Shown here: in pieces, positions 33,572-41,486 of the stretch
How positions within the stretch are numbered: the stretch's first letter is position 1
Layout of the letters: every line of letters begins with the position of its first letter
Assembly (NCBI GenBank): GCA_044235425.1
Contig: JBIIHW010000018.1
Coordinates: forward strand, 1-64,000
DNA length: 64,000 nucleotides
From: JBJSXJ01 sp044235425
GTDB lineage: Bacteria > Planctomycetota > Planctomycetia > Pirellulales > Pirellulaceae
Direction: 5' to 3'
Notes under the pieces: generated by a model
The model's input: the letters and a program-made list of their open reading frames with translations, nothing else
Databases searched by the model: none
What the model was told of the DNA's origin: nothing
Program-made: the position numbers and the translations under genes

Positions 33572-35839
33572 TTAGCCGGGCGAGCGTTTCCAGATGACGG
33601 TCGCCAGCGGCGGCAAAGTTATTTTCAAGTGAAATGGTCGTCCCTGCGCGGGCTGGGCCGCTGCCAGGATGCCGGAATGATTGCCTTGATTACTGCCACC
33701 GTAGTAGGTGGAATCCGTATTCAGAATCTCCCGGTAATAGCCCTCATGTGGTACACCAATCACGAAGTCTGAGCGGGGTACCGGCGTGAAGTTACAGGCG
33801 ATGACGAGCAGGTCGTCGTCCCCCGGTCCACGACGCAAATAGGATAACGTGCTTTCCGGTCGATTGCTGCAGTCAATCCACTCAAATCCGGGCGCCTCAT
33901 GATCCCAGTGGTGAAGTGCTGGTTCGCGTTGATGAAGCTGGTTCAGATCCTGCACCAGTTGTTGCACTCCGCGATGCGCATCCTGGTCCAGCAAGCTCCA
34001 GGGCAAAGAATGCTCATGGGACCATTCCGCCCACTGCGCGAGCTCGCCACCCATAAACAGCAGCTTTTTACCCGGGTGTGTCCACATGTAGGCAAACAGG
34101 AGCCGCAAGTTGGCGAACTTTTGCCAGGCGTCACCAGGCATTTGCTCCAGCAACGAACGTTTGCCATGAACCACTTCATCATGCGACAGCGGCAAGAGGA
34201 AATTCTCGCTGTAGGCATAGATCAGGCTGAAGGTGAGTTGATCGTGATGGTACTGTCGATGAATGGGGTCGAGTCGCATGTAGGCGAGCGTGTCGTTCAT
34301 CCAGCCCATATTCCATTTAAACGAGAAGCCCAGGCCGCCCGAGTGCGTGGGATGGGAAACACCGCCCCACGCTGTCGACTCTTCCGCGATCGTCAGCACT
34401 CCCGGAAACTGTCCATGTGCTTCACGATTGAACTCCTGCAAAAACGAAATCGCCTGTAAGTTCTCTCGCCCACCCCGCTCATTCGGAACCCACTCGCCCT
34501 CTTTGCGGCTGTAGTCGAGGTAGAGCATGGAAGCGACCGCATCCACTCGTAAGCCATCGATGTGGTATTTGTCGAGCCAGAAGAGGGCATTGGAGATGAG
34601 ATAGTTGCGAACTTCGTTGCGGCCATAATTAAAAATCAACGTGCCCCAATCGGGATGTTCACCGCGGCGCGGATCATCGTGCTCGTAGAGCGCCGTGCCA
34701 TCGAGTCGCCGCAGTCCATGTTCATCGCGTGGGAAGTGCGCCGGCACCCAATCCAGGATCACCCCCAGATCGTGCTGGTGGCAATAGTCGACGAAGTACA
34801 TGAAATCTTCCGGAGTACCATAGCGACTGGTCACCGCGTAGTAACCGACCGTCTGATAACCCCAACTACCTGTGAACGGATGCTCGCTGATCGGCAATAG
34901 CTCGACATGCGTGAACCCCAGCGCTCGGCAATAGTCAACAAGCTGATGCGCCAACTCGCGGTAGTTCATCCAGCCGTTCAATCGGTCTTGTTGGCAGCGC
35001 CAACTGCCGAGATGAACTTCGTAGATGGCGAGTGGCTGCTGACGTGGATCGCGCTGCGAGCGGCGCAGGAGCCAGTCGTGATCGTGCCATCCATAAGAAT
35101 TTAAATCGGCGACGATGGAGGCGGTGTGTGGCGGCATTTCCGCTGCGAAGCCATGGGGATCAGCACGATCGATCGTTTCTCCATCGCAGCCAGTGATCCG
35201 AAATTTGTAACGCGCTCCCGGGCCTACTCCCGGCAGGAAGAGCTCCCAGATGCCGGAGGGGATGCGCTGCGAGAGCGGGTGCCGACGGCCATCCCAGTCG
35301 TTGAAGTCACCGATGAGTGCAACGCGGCGCGCGTTGGGTGCCCAGATCGAAAAATTGGTACCAGACACTCCGTCACGACAGGTGACTTGAGCACCGAGCT
35401 TCTCGTACGACCGCCAGTGTCGTCCCTCCCCGAGCAAGTGTCGATCGAGTTCATCAAGCAACGACGGAAACGCGTAAGGATCGTGCATTTTCTCTACCAC
35501 GCCGTGGGCGGTTACCAGTTCCAAAAAGTACCGCGGTGGACCATCCCCCGCGCGACGCGCCCGCGAGCCTGCTAACCCGGCCGTGGCGTCCGCTTCCGCA
35601 ACTTCCCGCGGCGGCTCACCGGGGCAGATCGCTTCAAATAAACCCGTCGCATGCAGACGACGCATCGGCCGACGCCAGCGACCTTCCCGCTCCACCACCC
35701 AAGCTTGGCGAGCGGTCGGCAAATAGGCGCGAATCGCCCACGAGTGGCTACCATATTGAGCGACTTGACGCGGTCCCAATAGCTGAGTGGGGTCGGACAA
35801 GTGGCCATCCACCCAAGCCGCAATCCGGTCCAATCTCAT
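33572..35839 (-). CDS. glgB: 1,4-alpha-glucan branching enzyme
   Basis: 755 residues. It transfers segments of alpha-1,4-glucan to alpha-1,6 branch points in glycogen synthesis and is cytosolic. The N-terminus carries two CBM48-like beta domains (DPTQLLGPRQVAQYGSHSWAIRAYLP; GTNFSIWAPNARRVALIGDFNDWDG). The GH13_9 core begins at about residue 250 with YEVHLGSW, FTHVELLPISEHPF, GLRVDAVASMLYLDY (nucleophile D433), TIAEEST (acid/base E486) and PLSHDEVVHGK (D554). All GH13 catalytic residues are present. The length is slightly above the E. coli enzyme. The ATG at 35839 is used rather than an in-frame GTG 12 bases upstream, because its ATG overlaps the TGA of the preceding gene as ATGA, which indicates translational coupling. 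No other glycogen gene is present in the window. Confidence 0.96.
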   Translation of the reverse strand: MRLDRIAAWVDGHLSDPTQLLGPRQVAQYGSHSWAIRAYLPTARQAWVVEREGRWRRPMRRLHATGLFEAICPGEPPREVAEADATAGLAGSRARRAGDGPPRYFLELVTAHGVVEKMHDPYAFPSLLDELDRHLLGEGRHWRSYEKLGAQVTCRDGVSGTNFSIWAPNARRVALIGDFNDWDGRRHPLSQRIPSGIWELFLPGVGPGARYKFRITGCDGETIDRADPHGFAAEMPPHTASIVADLNSYGWHDHDWLLRRSQRDPRQQPLAIYEVHLGSWRCQQDRLNGWMNYRELAHQLVDYCRALGFTHVELLPISEHPFTGSWGYQTVGYYAVTSRYGTPEDFMYFVDYCHQHDLGVILDWVPAHFPRDEHGLRRLDGTALYEHDDPRRGEHPDWGTLIFNYGRNEVRNYLISNALFWLDKYHIDGLRVDAVASMLYLDYSRKEGEWVPNERGGRENLQAISFLQEFNREAHGQFPGVLTIAEESTAWGGVSHPTHSGGLGFSFKWNMGWMNDTLAYMRLDPIHRQYHHDQLTFSLIYAYSENFLLPLSHDEVVHGKRSLLEQMPGDAWQKFANLRLLFAYMWTHPGKKLLFMGGELAQWAEWSHEHSLPWSLLDQDAHRGVQQLVQDLNQLHQREPALHHWDHEAPGFEWIDCSNRPESTLSYLRRGPGDDDLLVIACNFTPVPRSDFVIGVPHEGYYREILNTDSTYYGGSNQGNHSGILAAAQPAQGRPFHLKITLPPLATVIWKRSPG

Positions 35840-36579
35840 GGTCGTTCGCACGACATGCCTTCCGGATGAAGCAAGGAATCCTGAAACTTGGGACAGGACG
35901 CGACGCAGGAGTCAGCCGCCGCCGATTCCCACATAACCATTCCATCGTAAGCCACTCGATTGTCAAGCGGCAGCGGCCAAGTTTGTTCCGAGTAGAGTTC
36001 GTTGGGGACCGGCAGCCGGGCGAGTTGTCGAGCGACGGACGCCAGTCGTCGACGAACGGACCTTGGTCCCGCCGCCCGCAGTTCCGGATGCCTCGCATAC
36101 CACTCGTCATCCACGGATCGCACCGGACAATCGACCCGGTGATACTGAAGTGCTCGATCAACCCGTAACCAAAGATCCTGGTTCCGAATTGGTTCCCAGT
36201 TCCCCGCCGCCTCCCAAGACCAGCTCCGCGCACGCCAGACGGGCAGGCCGAACCGTAGCCCCTGCGTGACATACTGACTGATCGAGAGGACTGACACGTG
36301 AGAGGGTTGGTCGAGTGCTTCTAAGCCGCGGACCAGGGCGAGCAACTCCAGCCGGTCCAGCTGCTGTTCCCGGTCATTCTCCTGGTCATTCTCCTGGGCC
36401 ATCTCCGCCGACCATGCTTCGTCGGACCGTTCATCTTCGGCGGCCAGCAGCCGTTCGCCGCTCGCAGTTTGGAGGATGAAGCGCCAGTAGAACGTGGTGG
36501 CGATCAGCCGCGAGCGGCTCGGACGCGGCCGCGTACCGGCGGCGATTTCAAGTTGAACGTGAGGCAGGGTCGTAAACAT
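35836..36579 (-). CDS. RNase H-fold protein lacking catalytic aspartates
   Basis: 247 residues. Residues 24-160 follow the RNase HI pattern: YWRFILQTASGERLLAAE for the first hairpin, DRLELLALVRGLEAL (E78 at the position of E48 of E. coli RNase HI), HVSVLSISQYVTQGL, WEAAGNWEPIRNQDLWLRVDRAL and a following VDCP strand. The second catalytic aspartate is replaced (S-I-S-Q-Y-V instead of T-D-S-Q-Y-V; I100), and the first-strand aspartate and the C-terminal HPxNxxxD loop are not visible. It should therefore not cleave RNA-DNA hybrids. An acidic insertion (EMAQENDQENDREQQ) splits the first part. The stop overlaps the glgB start by ATGA. I infer a binding or regulatory role, or a structural relic, tied to glycogen branching by translational coupling. 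No signal peptide is visible. Confidence 0.72.
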   Translation of the reverse strand: MFTTLPHVQLEIAAGTRPRPSRSRLIATTFYWRFILQTASGERLLAAEDERSDEAWSAEMAQENDQENDREQQLDRLELLALVRGLEALDQPSHVSVLSISQYVTQGLRFGLPVWRARSWSWEAAGNWEPIRNQDLWLRVDRALQYHRVDCPVRSVDDEWYARHPELRAAGPRSVRRRLASVARQLARLPVPNELYSEQTWPLPLDNRVAYDGMVMWESAAADSCVASCPKFQDSLLHPEGMSCERP

Positions 36580-37103
36580 GTGAAACTCGCTCAGACATCA
36601 GCTTGGCTATCGACCCAAACCTCCTGGTCTCACTAGTTTTACCGATTTATTCCACCAGGAAGGCGCCGATCCGATAAGGAGACACAAGCTTGGTTGCACC
36701 CGGATTGATTGGGCAGGATTGGTTGGGCAGGGTTGGTTGGGGCAGGGTTGGTTGGGGCAGGGTTGGTTGGGGCAGGGTTGGTTGGGGCAGGGTTGGTTGG
36801 GGCAGGGTTGGTTGGGGCAGGGAGACAGGGGTTTGTTGCGCGTGGAGATACGGAGTTCATGGAGGGTTTCTTTTAATCCGTCCGTGCGAAACCGAGCCGA
36901 GTCTGCGTGCGAAACCACGCGGCGATGGGCCGCTAAAGTCCCAGCAGGCTGCGTGGCTTACCCAGCTTGATAAATCGAGTAGTGAGAATTTTTCGGAAGC
37001 GCCGGTAAAACCGAAAAAAACCTGCCCTTTGACAGGATCGTCAACCGAAGACTAATAGCGGTTGGTACACGGAAGTAACTAATCTCAGGAGGGGGAAAGA
37101 CCC
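36580..37103. other. Divergent intergenic region upstream of the BON protein gene
   Basis: 524 bp between the divergent RNase H-like and BON-domain genes. It contains the G-rich 15-mer array at 36703-36820. Beyond it, 36950-37060 is unique and moderately AT-rich, the likely control region of the BON gene. AGGAGGG at 37087-37093 is a very strong ribosome-binding site ten or so bases before the ATG. I see no further gene. Confidence 0.55.
36703..36820 (+). repeat. G-rich 15-mer tandem array (GGTTGGTTGGGGCAG)
   Basis: Two 14-bp variants (36703-36730) are followed by six perfect 15-bp units GGTTGGTTGGGGCAG (36731-36820). Each unit has three G-tracts on the plus strand (two of GG and a GGGG), so the array could fold into G-quadruplexes. 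Since 15 is a multiple of 3, a frame across it reads a five-residue repeat (GRVGW), which I do not regard as a gene. Confidence 0.93.
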
Positions 37104-38342
37104 ATGCGACGTTTTGTGATCGGATTCGCGATCGGACTCGCCACGCTGTCGCCGATGTGGGCGCAAGCGAACGACGACCAGATCGCACAAGCAATTATTG
37201 AACGCCTCGAAACTCAGAAGTCGGAAGGGAAGCTCAAGGGCTTCAATATCGACTTGCAAGTGGATCAGGGCACCGTTTGGATGAAGGGCTCAGTAGCATC
37301 GGTGGAGCAGCAGCGGCTAGCTCTCGATGTCGCTCGCCGCATTCCTGGTGTCGAGAAAGTGGTGAATCAACTGAAGGTGGAAGGCGATGTGAAGAGTGCC
37401 GCGTCGAAGACGCCCACGGCCGCTCCCGTCGCCGCTCGTCCCAGCGTTGCGCTGCCAGCTCCTGTCGCTGCGACTCCGGCTCCTGTCGCTGCAACCCCGG
37501 CGGGCAAGAGTGACGAAGAGTTGTTGTCGGATGTTCTGAACCGGCTTCAAGCGGTCAAGAAGTCGGGCCAGCTCAAGGGCTTCAAACTGGATGTACACAC
37601 CGAAGGTGGCGTGGTCTGGTTGACGGGTCGAGTGTCCGATGCCGCTCAGCAGCAGACGGTCATCGACGTCGTGCGACGAGTGGCGGGAGTGAAGCAGGTG
37701 GTGAATGAGTTGTCGGTAGCTGCGGCGGAGCCGCAGGTGACGCCAACGTCGAGCATTGCCGAGGGTACCGGCGTCCCACAGATGGTGGCTGTTCCCGCAG
37801 CGCCGATCATGCGATCTTCAGCCATGATACAGCCGGCTGCACCTGCCATGCCCGCACCGCAGATGGCTGCGATGCCGGCTGCCTCGATGCCCGCGCCGCA
37901 GATGGCAATGATGCCGAACCAGCACATGATGATGGCAAATCCACAGCCGATGGCCGCTCCCGCTCGCATGGGTCAACCTCGCATGGCACAGCGTCCTTTG
38001 GCCTTCGCACCCTCGCAGCGTGGCCCGCAGATGATGCAAGTCGCTCAGATGCAGCCGGTCGAGGAAGGGGCGTCTCCGATGCCGATGCCAATGCATAGTG
38101 CTGGTCCAAACGTCGGGATCGCACCCGCTCGCTATGATCATCCCAACATGCCTGGTTATGCATGGCCCAGCTATGCCGCGTACCCCAACTACGCCGCGGT
38201 GACCTATCCGAAACAGTACTCGCCTTCCGCTTGGCCCTACATCGGCCCCTTCTACCCTTATCCCCAAGTGCCACTCGGCTGGCGCAAGGTGATGTTGGAG
38301 TGGGACGATGGTTGGTGGCATCTGGATTTCAAAGACAAATAG
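37104..38342 (+). CDS. Secreted protein with two BON domains and a Met/Pro/Ala-rich tail
   Basis: 412 residues with a signal peptide (MRRFVIGFAIGLATLSPMWA, cleaved near residue 22). BON domain 1 spans about residues 24-91 (DDQIAQAIIERLETQKSEGK ... GTVWMKGSV ... RIPGVEKVVNQLKVEG) and BON domain 2 about 136-206 (SDEELLSDVLNRLQAVKKSGQLKGFKLDV ... GVVWLTGRV ... VAGVKQVVNELSV). They are separated by a Pro/Ala linker (PAPVAATPAPVAAT). BON domains usually bind phospholipid or envelope surfaces, as in OsmY. The rest (about 215-350) is rich in M, P, A and Q. The end is aromatic with GWRKVMLEWDDGWWHLDFKD. A perfect AGGAGG ribosome-binding site and a perfect intrinsic terminator bracket the gene, so it is a well-expressed single-gene transcript, probably envelope-related. 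Confidence 0.9.
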   Translation: MRRFVIGFAIGLATLSPMWAQANDDQIAQAIIERLETQKSEGKLKGFNIDLQVDQGTVWMKGSVASVEQQRLALDVARRIPGVEKVVNQLKVEGDVKSAASKTPTAAPVAARPSVALPAPVAATPAPVAATPAGKSDEELLSDVLNRLQAVKKSGQLKGFKLDVHTEGGVVWLTGRVSDAAQQQTVIDVVRRVAGVKQVVNELSVAAAEPQVTPTSSIAEGTGVPQMVAVPAAPIMRSSAMIQPAAPAMPAPQMAAMPAASMPAPQMAMMPNQHMMMANPQPMAAPARMGQPRMAQRPLAFAPSQRGPQMMQVAQMQPVEEGASPMPMPMHSAGPNVGIAPARYDHPNMPGYAWPSYAAYPNYAAVTYPKQYSPSAWPYIGPFYPYPQVPLGWRKVMLEWDDGWWHLDFKDK

Positions 38343-38435
38343 TCAGATTACAGCCAAAGATGACTGACCGATCGCGAACGTAGCTCGCGGCAGACAATCC
38401 TTCCTCCTCAGCGAAACCACCAACCGCGCTGAGTG

Positions 38436-38470
38436 ATCCGCCGAGTCGCCAGACTCGGCGGATTTTTTAT
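38436..38470 (+). terminator. Rho-independent terminator of the BON gene
   Basis: A perfect 12-bp stem (ATCCGCCGAGTC / GACTCGGCGGAT) with a 4-base GCCA loop is followed by a run of six T ending near 38468. It starts about 94 bases downstream of the stop codon. Confidence 0.93.
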
Positions 38471-38593
38471 TTTCATACGCTCTCATTGCCGCTGCTGGCT
38501 GACGCGAGTAAAAAAAGGTTCGAATGCCGTTCTTGAGCAGCGGTTGCCGAACGGGGGCTGCAGGTTCGTTCATTTTTTGCGACCGAGTGCGAG

Positions 38594-40138
38594 ATGCTGT
38601 TCAATAGCTACACCTTTTTGCTGGCCTTTCTCCCGCTGGCATTTTTTCTCTTTTGGTATGGTGGCAGCTCGCGTGTCTGGCGACTGTCGTGGATGACCGT
38701 GGCTAGCTACGCATTTTACAGTTGCTGGCAGTTCGACAGCCTGGCTGATTTCTGGCAATCGCTAACGCCGACGACGACGGCCGAACTAAGGACCTCGCTT
38801 TGGAAATGGCGATTCACCTTCATCATGGTCCTGACTAGCTCGATCGATTACTGGGCAGCGGCGGTAATCTACCGAGTGCCGGTCGATTTTTGGGCGCGCC
38901 GTGCTGCCATTCTGGCGATTTCGCTCGTCGGAAATCTAGGACTGCTGTTTCTATTCAAATACGCCGGATTCATGACTCAAATCGCCGCTGATCTGGCCAA
39001 GATTTGGGGAGGCCGAGAGATTCCGGTGCTGTCACTGGTTCTGCCCGTCGGAATCAGCTTTTATACATTTGAATCGATCAGTTACGTGATTGATGTCTAT
39101 CGTGGCGTCGCTCGCCCCGCGCGTAGTTATCTCGACTACGCCTGTTTCATTTCGTTTTTTCCGCACTTAGTCGCTGGTCCCATCATTCGCTACTCGGACA
39201 TGTTGCATCAGTTTCACGAAGTGGCTTGGGTGAGACCTCGTCCTGACTGGAACCAGATTGTTACTGGATTGTTGTTACTGACTTTGGGTATGGCCAAGAA
39301 ACTGCTGATTGCGGATACCATTGCGATTCGGATCAATCCCTGGTGGGAAGCGTTGAGCGGAGATGTGTCGCTGGGCTTTGTGAATTCCTGGGCTGCCGTA
39401 TTGGGCTACACATTCCGTATATACTTTGATTTCTCAGGTTACTCGGACATGGCAGTGGGGCTGGGGCATTTGTTCGCCGTGCGCTTACCAATGAATTTCA
39501 ACAGTCCATACCAAGCGATCGATCCGAGTGATTTCTGGCGTCGCTGGCACATTTCGTTGTCGAGTTGGTTACGCGACTATCTGTATATTCCGCTGGGAGG
39601 GAATCGCCATGGTCATCAGTATCGCAATCTGATGATCACCATGTTGCTGGGTGGGCTCTGGCATGGTGCCGCCTGGCTTTTCATTTTGTGGGGCGCGTGG
39701 CATGGTTCGCTGCTGATCGTTTACCACTATCTGCGAAAATATCACTTGCTACCCGACAGCTCTTCTCGCTGGGGCCACTGGATCAACCGTCAACTGATGT
39801 TTCTCCTGGTGGTCATTGGCTGGGTATTCTTTCGAGCGGCCGACGTACCGGCGGGAACGGGAACCTGGGAATCGCTGCTGCCCGCGTGGCGATTACTCCA
39901 GCAGATGTGTGGCCTGGGGGGATTCTGGCCAGGAGCCGACATAAGTCGTGCTAGTTTAAACCTGTGGGCCCTGCTGGCGATCTGCTGGATCATCTGCAAT
40001 TTCGCGCCGAACACTGGCACCATCGCCTACGATGAACGATCCCATCGGTCGTGGTATCTGATCGCGGCAGGCATCTTGATGGGCATCTGCCTCACGCAAA
40101 TGGGAACGCCCGTCGACTTCCTCTATTTCCGCTTCTGA
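38594..40138 (+). CDS. MBOAT-family membrane O-acyltransferase (AlgI-like)
   Basis: 514 residues with about ten membrane helices (SYTFLLAFLPLAFFLFW, WGGREIPVLSLVLPVGISFYTF, SWAAVLGYTFRIYFDFSGYSDMAVGLG). The family signature is clear: ISFYTFESISYVIDVYRG, FRIYFDFSGYSDMA, NSPYQAIDPSDFWRRWHISLSSWLRDYLYIPLGG and the catalytic-histidine region MLLGGLWHGAAWLFILWGAWHG. MBOAT/AlgI proteins move acetyl groups across the membrane for O-acetylation of exopolysaccharide or peptidoglycan. The convergent neighbour (40167-41381) has SGNH hydrolase-like motifs and is a likely partner that completes the transfer. The gene follows the BON gene terminator by 124 bp and so has its own promoter, not clearly seen. 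The acceptor polymer is unknown. Confidence 0.92.
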   Translation: MLFNSYTFLLAFLPLAFFLFWYGGSSRVWRLSWMTVASYAFYSCWQFDSLADFWQSLTPTTTAELRTSLWKWRFTFIMVLTSSIDYWAAAVIYRVPVDFWARRAAILAISLVGNLGLLFLFKYAGFMTQIAADLAKIWGGREIPVLSLVLPVGISFYTFESISYVIDVYRGVARPARSYLDYACFISFFPHLVAGPIIRYSDMLHQFHEVAWVRPRPDWNQIVTGLLLLTLGMAKKLLIADTIAIRINPWWEALSGDVSLGFVNSWAAVLGYTFRIYFDFSGYSDMAVGLGHLFAVRLPMNFNSPYQAIDPSDFWRRWHISLSSWLRDYLYIPLGGNRHGHQYRNLMITMLLGGLWHGAAWLFILWGAWHGSLLIVYHYLRKYHLLPDSSSRWGHWINRQLMFLLVVIGWVFFRAADVPAGTGTWESLLPAWRLLQQMCGLGGFWPGADISRASLNLWALLAICWIICNFAPNTGTIAYDERSHRSWYLIAAGILMGICLTQMGTPVDFLYFRF

Positions 40139-40166
40139 TCGTACCGCGGCGGAATGAGCTTGATCC

Positions 40167-41381
40167 TTACGGCGTGGTCAGCGTCGTACCCGCTGGTAGA
40201 TCACTCAAAATCTCCCAGTCCGAGGGAGACTGCGTAGCGTCATCCTCCACCCGCTCACCCAAGAGCAGGTTGATGATGCGTCGAGTGTTGACGGGAGATT
40301 GATGCCCAGCATCGTGAAACTCCGCTAAATCCCCCGAGTAGAGCGAGACGGAGTCTAAATCAAAAAATTGGCAATCGACCGTCGCACAAATCGTTTTCAG
40401 CTTCTGCACGATGATGCTCCGATGTGACCGGTTGTAGTCCGTGATCACCGCGGGATGCTTGGGCATGAGCACCAACTGAATTTGCGCCGAATCCGCGCTG
40501 GCCAGCCGCAGGAATTGCTCCAGATAGGCGAACTGAGCAGACTGCTCCAGGTTGCTCAGCGGAGCCGGATCGGGATCGGTGGCAGCGTTTTTCTTGATGA
40601 GTTCTTGCTCCAAATCAAAGGTTCCGTTGTGCCGGGCCAGTGTCGTCTTGGTGTAAATCAAGTAGCCGTCCGCGAGCAGTAAACTATCCACATCGGCCAG
40701 CGACCTAGTCGCCTGCGGATGCCCCAGCAAATTGCGAATACTTTGCCGAGTGTTCCAGATCCGCCCGTTTCCAAGGCGTTCGGCTACGATCTGGAGATTG
40801 ACCGGAAACGGCGTCTGTCGCAGCAGTGGAGCATAATCAGCCAGGCGAGTCGTACCTGCTGCTAATCCCGAGTCGAACGCCTCCTGATGAAAGGCCGCGA
40901 TTACACGCTGCGGTCGCACTCCCACTTCTCGCGCGTACCGCAGCAGGGTCAGTGCATCGATTGGACGCCCCATCGAAACACCGAAGTTGAAAGCCTCCAA
41001 ACCCGTCCGCTCTTTCAGGTAGCTCGGCTGGAACTGCATCACATAACTGGAACCGAAAAGCAGAATTTCTGGGCTTCTCCCTGCCGCCACCATCTCTTCC
41101 AGTCGTCTGGCCTTCCACGAGCGATCCGATAAACATGGAACCAGCGGAGATGGCAAAATTCCTCCCCCATTCCCCAGCAAATTCACGACAAACAAAATCT
41201 GAAGCGCGACAAAAGCCGACACCAAGTACCACATCACCAGCCGACGCGACCGATTCATCAAAACCGCGTCAGTGGTACTGGCTGGAGCCATTACGAGCGA
41301 CGACTCACCAGCGGTGGTCGTTTGTGACTTCACCGTGGGATCAATGACATGAGCGTCTTCCGACTCGGCGTGCTGTGGCAT
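40167..41381 (-). CDS. Membrane-anchored SGNH-hydrolase-like protein, probable O-acyltransferase partner
   Basis: 404 residues. The ATG at 41381 is preferred to an upstream TTG. A single membrane anchor lies at about 48-70 (LVMWYLVSAFVALQILFVVNLL). The rest is extracytoplasmic. A GSS nucleophile segment (ILLFGSSYVMQF, residues 110-112) lies after a short basic linker, FNFGVSMG resembles the second SGNH block, and the C-terminal EFHDAGHQSPVNTRRI gives the D-x-x-H pair that completes an SGNH catalytic site. This layout is like AlgX/AlgJ-type partners of MBOAT acyltransferases, in which the acetyl group passes from the membrane protein to a periplasmic SGNH enzyme. The gene is convergent with the MBOAT gene (28-bp gap). 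The assignment to SGNH rests on motifs, and there is no close family name I can give. It lies 105 bp downstream of the kinase-WD40 gene on the same strand. Confidence 0.72.
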   Translation of the reverse strand: MPQHAESEDAHVIDPTVKSQTTTAGESSLVMAPASTTDAVLMNRSRRLVMWYLVSAFVALQILFVVNLLGNGGGILPSPLVPCLSDRSWKARRLEEMVAAGRSPEILLFGSSYVMQFQPSYLKERTGLEAFNFGVSMGRPIDALTLLRYAREVGVRPQRVIAAFHQEAFDSGLAAGTTRLADYAPLLRQTPFPVNLQIVAERLGNGRIWNTRQSIRNLLGHPQATRSLADVDSLLLADGYLIYTKTTLARHNGTFDLEQELIKKNAATDPDPAPLSNLEQSAQFAYLEQFLRLASADSAQIQLVLMPKHPAVITDYNRSHRSIIVQKLKTICATVDCQFFDLDSVSLYSGDLAEFHDAGHQSPVNTRRIINLLLGERVEDDATQSPSDWEILSDLPAGTTLTTP

Positions 41382-41486
41382 TGTTACTTCTTGACAGTCG
41401 GTCAATAGGAGACGACTAGCGAGCTAAACAGGTCGCTTTCTTGCTTCATCTTATGAATCCGTAGCGGGATGACAACGCACATCTCG

